A DNA stretch of 64,000 nucleotides from Mycolicibacter hiberniae (GTDB taxonomy: Bacteria; Actinomycetota; Actinomycetes; Mycobacteriales; Mycobacteriaceae), in assembly GCF_010729485.1 (NCBI RefSeq), contig NZ_AP022609.1:1116001-1180000 (forward strand), read 5' to 3'. Positions 40,749-48,863 of this stretch are shown here, one piece after another. Below the pieces are notes generated by a model. The model searched no databases and had not been told where the DNA came from. It worked only from the letters and a program-made list of their open reading frames with translations. The position numbers were made by a program, and so were the translations under genes. Each line of letters opens with the position of its first letter. Position 1 is the stretch's first letter.

Positions 40749-41803
40749 CGCTGCTTGGCCAGGACCACCAGCGCCAACGGAATCTGCACCTGCTGAGGGC
40801 TGTTCGCGAGTCGAGCGGCAAGGCAGGCCTGGAGGTGCCGCAGCACATCGGCCGTCGCCGGGTCGCGGGCCCGCCCGGTCACCGCCGCGGCCAGTGCCGG
40901 CGCGATCGCAGCGCTGATGAGCGCGGCCCAGCGGGCGCCGAGCGCGGCGGCATTCCCGTCGAGGAGATACTGGTCCCAGAACCGGTCCTCGGCGTCGAAG
41001 ATCTCCAGGCGCTCGATAGTCAGGGACTCGAACCGACCCGCGGGCGCAAACGGCGCGCGCAGTTCCTTCTCGGTGCGGCCGAGTGCCCGGATCGACACCC
41101 GGGCGATCTCGTCGGCAGTCAGCCGGCCCTCGGTCATGTGCTCATCGAGAACCGCGGCAACCGCATCGAGCAGCGGCCGGTATCCCGAGCGGCCCGCGGC
41201 GTCGACCGCCGGCGTCAACACCAGCAGCTTGCCGCCCGGACTCAGTTCCCGGCCCCGGAGCGCCACGAAGTCATGCCAATCCTGCGCCGCCTGCCGCACA
41301 TAGGCGCGCCGCGCGGCGTCGTCGGTGACCTCGGAGAATGGGGGCAGCCCCGCGACAGGCCGGACCAGCCACATCGTCGCCCAGGACGACCAGCCCAGGG
41401 TGACGCTCTGCGAGGGCATGATCTGCGCGAAATATGACCGGCCGATCGCCGAGGGGAAGCTGGCGGTGTCCGTGCGGGCATAGCTGTCGGGATCCTCGGC
41501 CAGCGTGGTGAACAGTGCGCTGAAGTCGTTGTCCGGCAGGTCCGTATGGGCCACCAGCACGGCATGGTCGGACCGGGTGCGCCGGCGCAACGCCGCGATC
41601 GCGGCGCCGATCGGCAGCAGTGAATTGCCGCCGGTGGCAGCGCCGTAATCGGCGATGACGATCGGCCGGGGAGCGGCGGGCAGCGGCACGGTCGACGCGA
41701 GCTGCTCGAACACCCCGGTGGCATGGGCCAGCCCGGCCGCCTGCAACTTGCCCGAAGGTGTACCGCTGGGCTCGGGGCGGACGACGATGCGCGACTCTGG
41801 CAT
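40745..41803 (-). CDS. SABATH-type SAM-dependent carboxyl methyltransferase
   Basis: A 352-residue methyltransferase. The SAM motif is IADYGAATGGNSLLPI (residues about 48-63), followed by HTDLPDNDFSALFTTL and SAIGRSYFAQIMPSQSVTLGWSSWATMWL. This sequence of motifs is characteristic of the plant SABATH family (N-D-L-P-x-NDF; S-F-Y-x-R-L-x-P; S-S-x-x-x-x-W-L), which methylates carboxyl groups of small acids such as salicylate. The bacterial substrate is unknown. GGAGG precedes the ATG at 41803. It is convergent with the Hsp70-like gene and divergent from the SHOCT membrane protein (73 bp). Confidence 0.78.
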   Translation of the reverse strand: MPESRIVVRPEPSGTPSGKLQAAGLAHATGVFEQLASTVPLPAAPRPIVIADYGAATGGNSLLPIGAAIAALRRRTRSDHAVLVAHTDLPDNDFSALFTTLAEDPDSYARTDTASFPSAIGRSYFAQIMPSQSVTLGWSSWATMWLVRPVAGLPPFSEVTDDAARRAYVRQAAQDWHDFVALRGRELSPGGKLLVLTPAVDAAGRSGYRPLLDAVAAVLDEHMTEGRLTADEIARVSIRALGRTEKELRAPFAPAGRFESLTIERLEIFDAEDRFWDQYLLDGNAAALGARWAALISAAIAPALAAAVTGRARDPATADVLRHLQACLAARLANSPQQVQIPLALVVLAKQR

Positions 41804-41876
41804 GGCCACCTCCGCCCCCAGCGAACTGTGTACCAATAACCGTAGCGGCAACCACAATTCGTGGCACACTTCCGAC

Positions 41877-42584
41877 GTGAGCACGAGCGGACGGCTCCGG
41901 GCCGGCGCGGCGGCCGGGCTGATGACCATCGGGGTGATCGGTTTTGTGGTCACGCTGCTTCTCACCGTCTTCGTGCTGGACCGTTTCGACGCCTACGGCG
42001 AGGTCCCGATCCCAGGAACGGGCAGCCTGCACCTGCCGGCCGGCGAGGTGACGGTGAGCCTGCATACCCAGGTCATTTCCAGCCCCACCGGCGGAGGGCT
42101 ACCGGTGCCCCCGATCAGCGTGTCGGTGACGCCGCCAGACGGTGTGGCCGATCCGGAGTTCGAGGAAAGCGTCGGGATGACCACCACCGTCAACAACGAC
42201 ACGCGACGCAGGCTGTGGCGGGTGCAGGTGGCCGAAGCCGGCGACTATCAGATCACCACGGACGGGCAGGTCGGCGCGTACATCGCGCCGAGGCTGGCCT
42301 TCGGCAAGCCCGCGGGACGCCCGGCGGCGCTCTGGGTGTTCCCGGTGATGTTCGTCCTCGGCCTGGCGAATCTGATCGCATCGCGGATGCTGGCGGGCCG
42401 CCGGCGCCGCCCGAAGGTGCAGACGGTCGGCACCGACGCAGACGTGGGCGACCAGCAGTTCGTGCCCGACGGGCAGGCGATCCGGATTCAGCAGCTCAAA
42501 ACGATTACAGCACTGCGTGATTCCGGAGCGCTGACCGAGGCGGAGTTCGCCGAAGAGAAGCGAAGGATTCTGCGCGGGCACTGA
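41877..42584 (+). CDS. Membrane protein with C-terminal SHOCT domain
   Basis: A 235-residue protein with two transmembrane helices (residues about 15-35 and 145-165). They flank a beta-rich extracytoplasmic region of about 105 residues (YGEVPIPGTGSLHLPAGEVT through GDYQITTDGQVGAYIAP). The cytoplasmic tail ends in a SHOCT motif (LKTITALRDSGALTEAEFAE), a short two-helix oligomerisation module common in bacterial membrane proteins. No enzymatic motif is seen. The GTG at 41877 is the first start before the first helix. A 58-bp tandem repeat follows directly. Confidence 0.72.
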   Translation: MSTSGRLRAGAAAGLMTIGVIGFVVTLLLTVFVLDRFDAYGEVPIPGTGSLHLPAGEVTVSLHTQVISSPTGGGLPVPPISVSVTPPDGVADPEFEESVGMTTTVNNDTRRRLWRVQVAEAGDYQITTDGQVGAYIAPRLAFGKPAGRPAALWVFPVMFVLGLANLIASRMLAGRRRRPKVQTVGTDADVGDQQFVPDGQAIRIQQLKTITALRDSGALTEAEFAEEKRRILRGH

Positions 42585-42588
42585 GGGC

Positions 42589-42715
42589 GTCAGTGGCCGG
42601 GTTGTTGGGCCGCTTCCTCCTCACCGCTCGTTCCTCGCGGCGCATCGTCAGTGGCCGGGTTGTTGGGCCGCTTCCTCCTCGCCGCTCGTTCCTCGCGGCG
42701 CATCGTCAGTGGCCG
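42589..42715. repeat. 58-bp tandem direct repeat, two copies plus 11-bp third start
   Basis: Copies lie at 42589-42646 and 42647-42704 and differ at a single base (CACCGCTCG against CGCCGCTCG). A third copy starts at 42705 with GTCAGTGGCCG and then becomes the end of the MBL gene, so each unit carries a copy of that gene's last bases including its stop. The repeat fills the gap between two convergent genes. Confidence 0.9.
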
Positions 42716-43338
42716 CGGGCCACCCACTCGTCGTAATGGACCAGTTCGTCACCGATACGGGTGCTGTCGCCGTGCCCGGTGTAGACCACGGTGTCGGCGG
42801 GCAGCTTGCCGAGCCGTCCGGAGATCGATTCCAGAATCGTCGGGAAGTCCGAGAACGAACGGCCGGTCGCGCCCGGTCCGCCGCAGAACAGGGTGTCGCC
42901 GCTGAACACCGCACCGGCCTCCGGTGCGTGCCAGCACACCGAGCCCGGCGAGTGCCCGGGGGTGTGCAGGGCCCGCAGCTCCAGTCCTCCGACGGTGAGG
43001 GTGTCGCCGTCGGCCACGGGGCGAAATTCGCTGTCCGGGTGGGTCATCTGCCACAGCATGTCGTCGCCGGGGTGCAGCAGCACCGGGGCGTCGAGGAGCC
43101 GGCTCAGTTCGGGAGCCACCGTGATGTGGTCATTGTGGCCGTGCGTGCACACCACCGCCACCACGTTGCGCCCGGCGACGGCCTCGACGATCGGGGCCGC
43201 GTCGTGGGCGGCGTCAAAGACCACCACATCGGAATCGTCACCGACGATCCAGATGTTGTTGTCGACTTCCCAACTGCCGCCGTCGAGTTCGAAGGTGCCG
43301 TGGGTGACCACCCGCTGAATCGGGCTGCCGGCGGTCAT
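42706..43338 (-). CDS. MBL-fold metallo-hydrolase (Rv2260-like, partner of MscR)
   Basis: A 210-residue glyoxalase-II-type metallo-hydrolase. The dinuclear metal motif THGHNDH (65-71) is intact, with further ligands in [18 protein letters not shown] and YTGHGD. The ATG overlaps the stop of mscR (ATGA), an arrangement kept in M. tuberculosis (Rv2259-Rv2260). It therefore probably hydrolyses a thioester made by MscR, for example S-formylmycothiol, to release formate and mycothiol; this is inference from context. Its 3' end has been duplicated into the adjacent tandem repeat. Confidence 0.85.
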   Translation of the reverse strand: MTAGSPIQRVVTHGTFELDGGSWEVDNNIWIVGDDSDVVVFDAAHDAAPIVEAVAGRNVVAVVCTHGHNDHITVAPELSRLLDAPVLLHPGDDMLWQMTHPDSEFRPVADGDTLTVGGLELRALHTPGHSPGSVCWHAPEAGAVFSGDTLFCGGPGATGRSFSDFPTILESISGRLGKLPADTVVYTGHGDSTRIGDELVHYDEWVARGH

Positions 43339-44420
43339 AGCACCACGACCGACCGCAGCACCTCGCCGCCGTGCATGCGGTGGAAGGCGCTCTCGACGTC
43401 GGCGAGTCCGATGCGCTCCGAGACGAACTTCTCCAGCGGCAGCCGGCCCTGCAGATAGAGGCTGATCAGGGTGGGGAAGTCACGTTCCGGCAGGCAGTCG
43501 CCGTACCAGGAGGACTTCAGCGAACCGCCGCGGGAGAAGAAGTCGATCAGCGGCATCTCCAGGGTCATGTCCGGGGTGGGAACGCCTACCAGCACAACGG
43601 TTCCGGCCAGATCGCGGGCGTAGAAAGCCTGCTTCCAGGTCTCGGGCCGGCCGACGGCGTCGATCACCACGTCGGCGCCGAAGCCGTCGGTGAGTTCCTG
43701 AATGGTCTCGACCGGGTCCTGGGTGCGGGCGTTGATGGTGTGCGTCGCGCCGAACTCACGCGCCCAGGTGAGCTTGGTGTCGTCGGTGTCGACGGCGATG
43801 ATGCGCCGGGCGCCCACCAGTGCCGCGCCGGCGATAGCCGCGTCGCCCACACCGCCGCAGCCGATCACCGCCACGGTGTCATCGCGGGTGACGCCGCCGG
43901 TGTTGACGGCGGCACCCAGGCCGGCCATCACGCCGCAGCCCAGCAGCCCCGCCACCGCGGGGTCGGCGCTGGGATCGACCTTGGTGCACTGCCCCTCGTG
44001 GACGAGGGTCTTGTCGGCGAATGCCCCGATGCCCAGCGCCGGCGTGAGCTCAGTGCCGTCGGTCAAGGTCATCGGACGCGAGGCGTTGAACGTGTCGAAG
44101 CAAAGATGCGGGCGGCCGCGCTTGCACGCCCGGCACTGTCCACACACCGCACGCCAGTTCAGGATCACGAAGTCGCCGGGGGCCACCGCGGTGACCTCCG
44201 ATCCGACCGACTCGACGGTGCCGGAGGCCTCGTGGCCCAGCAGGAACGGGTAGCTGTCGTTGATGCCGCCGTCCCGGTAGGTCAGGTCGGTGTGGCACAC
44301 CCCGCAGGCGGTGATCGCGACGACGACGTCGTGGGCGCCCGGCTCAGGGATGACGATGTCCGTCAGCTCGACCGGCTTGCCCTTTTCACGGGAGATCACC
44401 CCGCGCACTGTCTGACTCAT
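43335..44420 (-). CDS. mscR: S-nitrosomycothiol reductase / mycothiol-dependent formaldehyde dehydrogenase (MscR, AdhE2)
   Basis: A 361-residue zinc-dependent class-III-like alcohol dehydrogenase, the same length as M. tuberculosis AdhE2. The catalytic zinc region is ACGVCHTDL with GHEASG, the structural zinc site is the four-cysteine cluster [15 protein letters not shown], and the NAD-binding motif is IGCGGVG. Known homologues oxidise S-hydroxymethylmycothiol from formaldehyde and reduce S-nitrosomycothiol. The ATG at 44420 lies ten bases downstream of the amidohydrolase stop. It is followed by the overlapping MBL gene. Confidence 0.92.
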   Translation of the reverse strand: MSQTVRGVISREKGKPVELTDIVIPEPGAHDVVVAITACGVCHTDLTYRDGGINDSYPFLLGHEASGTVESVGSEVTAVAPGDFVILNWRAVCGQCRACKRGRPHLCFDTFNASRPMTLTDGTELTPALGIGAFADKTLVHEGQCTKVDPSADPAVAGLLGCGVMAGLGAAVNTGGVTRDDTVAVIGCGGVGDAAIAGAALVGARRIIAVDTDDTKLTWAREFGATHTINARTQDPVETIQELTDGFGADVVIDAVGRPETWKQAFYARDLAGTVVLVGVPTPDMTLEMPLIDFFSRGGSLKSSWYGDCLPERDFPTLISLYLQGRLPLEKFVSERIGLADVESAFHRMHGGEVLRSVVVL

Positions 44421-44430
44421 GGGCTCAACC

Positions 44431-46236
44431 TTATGTTGCCGCTTGTGTGCCCGGTGCGCAGGCTTGCGCGGCCTGCGCGCCCGGGGCCGGAGTGCGGGTA
44501 TCGGCCCGCAGGAAGCTTCCGGTGCGTTGCGTGCCGAGCACGCTGGTGGGCTGACCGTCGAGAACCACTGCGCGGCCGGACACCAGGACGGCGGTGACGG
44601 TTTCGTCGTTGCGGTTGACCATCCGCGACATCCCGCCATAGTGGGCGAAGGGCTCCTCGGCGTAGGCGTCGAGGGTGTCGTCCAAATGGGCGGGGTCGAT
44701 CACCACGATGTCGGCGCGGTCGCCGATGCGCAGGTGGCCGGCGTCGATCCGGTACCAGTCGGCCAGTTCACCGGTCAGCCGGTGCACGGCCTGCTCGACC
44801 GACAGGAACGGCTGCCCGGCTTGCTGGGCGTCCAGCGCGTGGCGCAGCAACCGCAGGCCCATGTTGTAGAACGCCATATTGCGCAGGTGCGCGCCGGCAT
44901 CCGAGAAACCCATCTGGATGCCGGGTTCGGCGGCGAGTTTCTTGAGCACCTCGGGGCGGTGGTTGGAGATCGTGGTGTGCCAGCGCAGCGCGGTTCCGTG
45001 CTCGAGCACCAGGTCGAGGAAGGCGTCGACCGGGTGCACGCCACCACGGTCGATGCCGACCTGCCCGAAGGACTTTCCGACCACCGAGGCATCGGGGCAT
45101 TCGACGATCTCGGCGTCGAAGAAGTCGCGGTGCCAGACCCGCGGCCCGTACTTGCTTTCGTAGTCCTTGCGGAAGCGGCGCCGGTAGGACTCGTCGCGCA
45201 TCAAGGTGTCCCGCTCGAGCGACTCCCGCAAGTGCAGCGCCTCGGCGCCCGCCCCGAACTCCTCGAAGATCACCAGATCGATGCCGTCGGCGTAGACCTC
45301 GAACGGCACCGGCAGGTGCTGCCAGCGGAAATCGGCGCCCAGCTTCTTCAGCATGCGCGATGTCTTGATGATGGTCGGAATTGCCAGGCGGTTGCTCTTG
45401 ACGTCGGCCGCGGCCAGCAGAGTGGTCTTGAGCGGCCGGCGGAAGATCCCCAGGGACTGGGCCAGCTGCGACGCCACGTCGAACGGGTTCTTGACGTCCG
45501 GGCCGGCCTGCAGAATGCGCCCCGCGCGGCGCAGCTTCGCCTTGAGCCGGCGCAGTTCCTTGGGCTTGGCGTAGGTCGAGGGCAGCGTGCGCGAGCGGCA
45601 GACGTCGCCGTCCATCTTGTCGAAAAGCAACTGCTGGGAAGACATCCCGACGAATCCCGCCTGCAACGCCTCGTCGAGCATCTGTTCCATGCGGGCCTGC
45701 TCGGAGGCCGTAGGCCGAGCGTCCGAGCGGGTGGCGCGGTCCAGTCCCATGGTCGCGGCGCGCATGTCGGAATGTCCGATGAACGCCGTCACATTGGGGC
45801 CGAGCGGCAGCTTCTCGAGGCTGGCAATGTAGTCCTCACAACTCGACCAGGTCTTGTGCGCATCGATGGTGTCGACCACGTACTGGCGCGGGATGGCCTC
45901 CACCCGGCCGAACAGGTCCCCGGCGTCGGGGCCGTCGACATGGATGGTCGACAGCGAGCACGATCCGACCAGCACGGTGGTGACGCCGTGCCGTACCGAC
46001 TCCGACAGCGAGGGGCTCAGCAGTAATTCGACGTCGTAGTGGGTGTGGATGTCGAGCAGCCCGGGCAGCACCCATTTGCCGGCCGCGTCGATCACCTGGT
46101 CGCAGCCCGCCTCGTCGAGTGGTTCGGCGGAGATGGCGGCGACGTGCCCGTCGCGGAGTCCGATATTGCGGATCGCCGACGGTGCGCCGGTGCCGTCGAA
46201 CCACCGGCCTCCCCGGATCACGATGTCAAAACTCAC
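44431..46236 (-). CDS. Amidohydrolase, N-acyl-D-amino-acid deacylase-like
   Basis: A 601-residue metal-dependent hydrolase of the Amidohydro_3 / D-aminoacylase group. The metal motif is LLDIHTHYD (residues about 60-68), with further ligands in RWHTTISNH and a catalytic Asp in [11 protein letters not shown]. The composite beta-sandwich closes around [21 protein letters not shown]. The substrate is unknown; family members deacylate D-amino acids or hydrolyse cyclic amides. The GTG at 46236 follows AAAGGAAA and begins the usual FDIVIRGG strand. It is first in the run amidohydrolase-mscR-MBL, with a 10-bp gap to mscR that suggests one operon. Confidence 0.85.
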   Translation of the reverse strand: MSFDIVIRGGRWFDGTGAPSAIRNIGLRDGHVAAISAEPLDEAGCDQVIDAAGKWVLPGLLDIHTHYDVELLLSPSLSESVRHGVTTVLVGSCSLSTIHVDGPDAGDLFGRVEAIPRQYVVDTIDAHKTWSSCEDYIASLEKLPLGPNVTAFIGHSDMRAATMGLDRATRSDARPTASEQARMEQMLDEALQAGFVGMSSQQLLFDKMDGDVCRSRTLPSTYAKPKELRRLKAKLRRAGRILQAGPDVKNPFDVASQLAQSLGIFRRPLKTTLLAAADVKSNRLAIPTIIKTSRMLKKLGADFRWQHLPVPFEVYADGIDLVIFEEFGAGAEALHLRESLERDTLMRDESYRRRFRKDYESKYGPRVWHRDFFDAEIVECPDASVVGKSFGQVGIDRGGVHPVDAFLDLVLEHGTALRWHTTISNHRPEVLKKLAAEPGIQMGFSDAGAHLRNMAFYNMGLRLLRHALDAQQAGQPFLSVEQAVHRLTGELADWYRIDAGHLRIGDRADIVVIDPAHLDDTLDAYAEEPFAHYGGMSRMVNRNDETVTAVLVSGRAVVLDGQPTSVLGTQRTGSFLRADTRTPAPGAQAAQACAPGTQAAT

Positions 46237-46383
46237 AGGTGTTTCCTTTCCGACCGATACCGCTCCCAGCATGGCCTGCAACGCCGGCGAAGTCTCGACA
46301 TCTGCCGACATTTCTGCGCCGGCCCGGCTGCGTCGCCGCCGCGGAGTCGCCCGGCCTCGCCGCTGTGCCTAGGCTGACTGCCG

Positions 46384-47220
46384 ATGCCCGCCGCACACGA
46401 TCCCCTCGCCGCCCTTGCCGACTGGCCGGTCGGCCATGCGGCCGCCGCCGTCATCGCCCCCTCGGGGGTGCTGGCCACCCACGGGGACATCGCCCGGCCG
46501 TTCTACCTCGCCTCGGTGACCAAGCCCCTGGTGGCGCGGGCGGTGCAGGTCGCAGTGGAGGAGGGGGCGGTGGAACTGGACACCCCGGCCGGGCCGCCGG
46601 GCGCCACCGTGCGGCATCTGCTGGCGCACGCCTCGGGGCTGGCGCCGGACTCCGACCGGGTCCTGGCCAAGCCCGGCGCCCGGCGGGTGTACTCCAATCA
46701 CGGGTTCGCGGTGCTGGCCGGCGCCGTGGAGCGGGCGGCCGGAATCGAGTTCGGCCGCTATCTGAGCGAGGCGGTGTTCGAACCGCTGGGCATGACGGCC
46801 AGCCGGTTGGACGGGGGAGCGGCGGCCGCCGGCTACGGGGGCACGTCCACCGTCGCCGACCTGGCAGCCTTTGCCGGCGACCTGCTGAGGCCGATCACCG
46901 TGTCGCCGCAAATGCACGCCGAGGCCACCGGCGTGCAGTTCCCCGGCCTGGACGGCGTGCTGCCGGGCTACGGGCCGCAGCGGCCGAACGACTGGGGGTT
47001 GGGCTTCGAGATCCGCGACGGCAAGACACCGCACTGGACCGGGGTCGCCAACTCGCCGCGCACCTTCGGTCACTTCGGGCAGTCCGGCACCCTGATCTGG
47101 GTCGATCCGGCGATTGAGCGGGCGCTGGTGGTGCTCACCGACCGCGACTTCGGGGACTGGGTCACCGGGCGCTGGCCGGCGGTGTCCGACGCCGTGGTGG
47201 CCACCTACGGCCGGGACTAG
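46384..47220 (+). CDS. Serine hydrolase of the class C beta-lactamase / DD-peptidase family
   Basis: A 278-residue member of the serine beta-lactamase-like family. The nucleophile motif is SVTK (Ser44, Lys47), the YxN motif is Y103-S-N105, and the HFGQSG box near the C-terminus substitutes for KTG/HTG. It has no signal peptide, so it probably acts in the cytosol as an esterase or peptidase and does not act on the cell wall. It diverges from the amidohydrolase gene across 147 bp. It is shorter than most family members (about 370-400 residues), but all core motifs are present. Confidence 0.82.
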   Translation: MPAAHDPLAALADWPVGHAAAAVIAPSGVLATHGDIARPFYLASVTKPLVARAVQVAVEEGAVELDTPAGPPGATVRHLLAHASGLAPDSDRVLAKPGARRVYSNHGFAVLAGAVERAAGIEFGRYLSEAVFEPLGMTASRLDGGAAAAGYGGTSTVADLAAFAGDLLRPITVSPQMHAEATGVQFPGLDGVLPGYGPQRPNDWGLGFEIRDGKTPHWTGVANSPRTFGHFGQSGTLIWVDPAIERALVVLTDRDFGDWVTGRWPAVSDAVVATYGRD

Positions 47221-47344
47221 CCAACAGGCGTCACACAAGGCACAATAGACACATACAACACTAAATACTCAGCTGCATCACCGCTCGGTTCGGTCCGCCA
47301 GGTCGTTGGGGAAGACGTCCCTCGTGGAGCCGAAGGAGCAATTG

Positions 47345-47866
47345 ATGCGCGCGACGAATCAATTCGCCGACGTGACCAGCGGCGTGGTGTACATCCACGC
47401 CTCGCCCGCGGCGGTGTGCCCGCATGTCGAGTGGGCGTTGACCTCGGCGTTGGGTGCTCGCAACGGTCAGGCGAAGCTCAACTGGACGCCGCAGCCGGCC
47501 ATGCCCGGACAACTGCGTGCCGTGGTCAACTGGGTCGGCCCGGTGGGCACCGGCGCTGCCCTGGCCAGCGCCCTGCGCTCCTGGTCGGTGTTGCGTTTCG
47601 AGGTCACCGAAGACCCCAGTGCCGGAGTGGACGGCCAGCGCTTCAGCCACACCCCGCAGCTTGGTCTGTGGAGCGGCACGATGAGCGCCAACGGTGACGT
47701 GATGGTCGGGGAGAACCGGCTGCGCGCACTGATGGCCGGCGGCGCCGACGCGCTGGCAGCGGATCTGGAAACGGTGCTGGGCACCGCCTGGGACGAGGCC
47801 CTGGAGCCCTACCGGCACGGCGGCGATGCCGCGGAGGTCTCCTGGCTCAGCCGCGGCGTCGGCTGA
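47345..47866 (+). CDS. DUF3145 family protein
   Basis: A 173-residue actinobacterial protein that I recognise as DUF3145 from GVVYIHASPAAVCPHVEWAL at the N-terminus and the LNWTPQPAMPGQLRA segment. The function is unknown. The ATG at 47345 has GAAGGAG eight bases upstream. The preceding 124 bp contain an AT-rich stretch (about 47235-47275), a likely promoter. A strong hairpin overlaps its stop codon, and it converges on dagK after 18 bp. Confidence 0.8.
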   Translation: MRATNQFADVTSGVVYIHASPAAVCPHVEWALTSALGARNGQAKLNWTPQPAMPGQLRAVVNWVGPVGTGAALASALRSWSVLRFEVTEDPSAGVDGQRFSHTPQLGLWSGTMSANGDVMVGENRLRALMAGGADALAADLETVLGTAWDEALEPYRHGGDAAEVSWLSRGVG

Positions 47867-47868
47867 GC
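47845..47868. terminator. Stem-loop over the end of the DUF3145 gene
   Basis: GCTCAGCCG-CGGCGT-CGGCTGAGC is a perfect nine-pair stem with a six-base loop. It covers the TGA of the DUF3145 gene (47864-47866) and lies just before the end of the convergent dagK gene, a suitable place for a terminator without a T-tract. Confidence 0.5.
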
Positions 47869-47884
47869 GAGGATCCTCGGCAGG

Positions 47885-48814
47885 CTAGGGGCCCGGGCGG
47901 CAGGTTAGGGGGGCCGGGCGCAGAATCGCCAACGCAGCCGGCACCGCCGACACCGTCACCGGCAGCGGGCCCACATAGTCGCCGTCGGCGTAGGCGTTGA
48001 TACCGGGGCACTCCACGCGCACCGATGCCGCCCGCCGGGTGCTCACCTCATCGAGATCCACGTGGGTGCCCTTGAACACGGTGGGGAACAGCCGGATCAG
48101 CTTGGTCCGCGAGCCGGAGTGCACCATGGTGACGTCCAGCAGACCGTCGGCGTGGTCGGCGCCCGGGCAGATCAGCATCCCGCCGCCGTAGCTGCGCGTG
48201 TTGCCGAACGCCGCCAGGGTCAGCGCCACGTCCACGGGATCGTCGTCGTCGAACGTCAACCGGAACGGCAGCAGGCGCAGCTGCGAGATCTCCGCCACCA
48301 TGGCGAGGTTGTAACGCATGCGCCCGTGCGGCCAGCGCATCCGGTTGACGCGGTCGCTCACCAGCGAGTCGAAACCGGCCGCCATCACCGTGCCGAACCA
48401 GGTCACCGAACCGTCGTCGTGGGCGACGCGGCCCAAGTCGACGGTGTCGGCCCAGCCCTGGGCCACCACGTCCGCGGCCGCCTCGGGATCGCCGGTGGGC
48501 AGGCGGTACTCGCGCGCGTGATCGTTGCCGGTGCCGGCGGGGATGATCCCCAACGGCACGTCGCCGCCGGCCAGCGCCTGCAGCGCCAGCGAGATCACGC
48601 CGTCACCGCCGGCAACCACCACGGCGTCGGTGCCGCCGGCCAGCGCATCGTCGAGCAACTGCCGCGCGTGGGCGGGGTCGGTCCCGACGAGGTGCGCCAC
48701 GTCGATGCCGCGCCGCTGGAACTGCGCCAGCGCCCGCTCGGCGGCATGCCGGGCGTTGCCGTGTCCGGCTGCCGGGTTGGTCAGCAGCGTGATCCGGTGG
48801 ATCTCGCGGTTCAT
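47885..48814 (-). CDS. dagK: Diacylglycerol kinase (DagK)
   Basis: A 309-residue lipid kinase of the DagK_cat family. The nucleotide-binding motif is VVAGGDGVISLALQAL (GGDG at residues about 67-70), followed by IPAGTGNDHAREY; the N-terminus LLTNPAAGHGNARHA is typical. M. tuberculosis Rv2252 phosphorylates diacylglycerol to phosphatidic acid, feeding phospholipid and PIM synthesis. The ATG at 48814 is preferred to the frame beginning at 48844 because homology starts at MNREIHRITLLTNPAAG. It lies 49 bp downstream of the flavoprotein gene on the same strand. Confidence 0.9.
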   Translation of the reverse strand: MNREIHRITLLTNPAAGHGNARHAAERALAQFQRRGIDVAHLVGTDPAHARQLLDDALAGGTDAVVVAGGDGVISLALQALAGGDVPLGIIPAGTGNDHAREYRLPTGDPEAAADVVAQGWADTVDLGRVAHDDGSVTWFGTVMAAGFDSLVSDRVNRMRWPHGRMRYNLAMVAEISQLRLLPFRLTFDDDDPVDVALTLAAFGNTRSYGGGMLICPGADHADGLLDVTMVHSGSRTKLIRLFPTVFKGTHVDLDEVSTRRAASVRVECPGINAYADGDYVGPLPVTVSAVPAALAILRPAPLTCRPGP

Positions 48815-48863
48815 CGGGCCCCGCACCTCCTCGTCGCTGCGCATCGCATCGTCGCGGCGCGCA

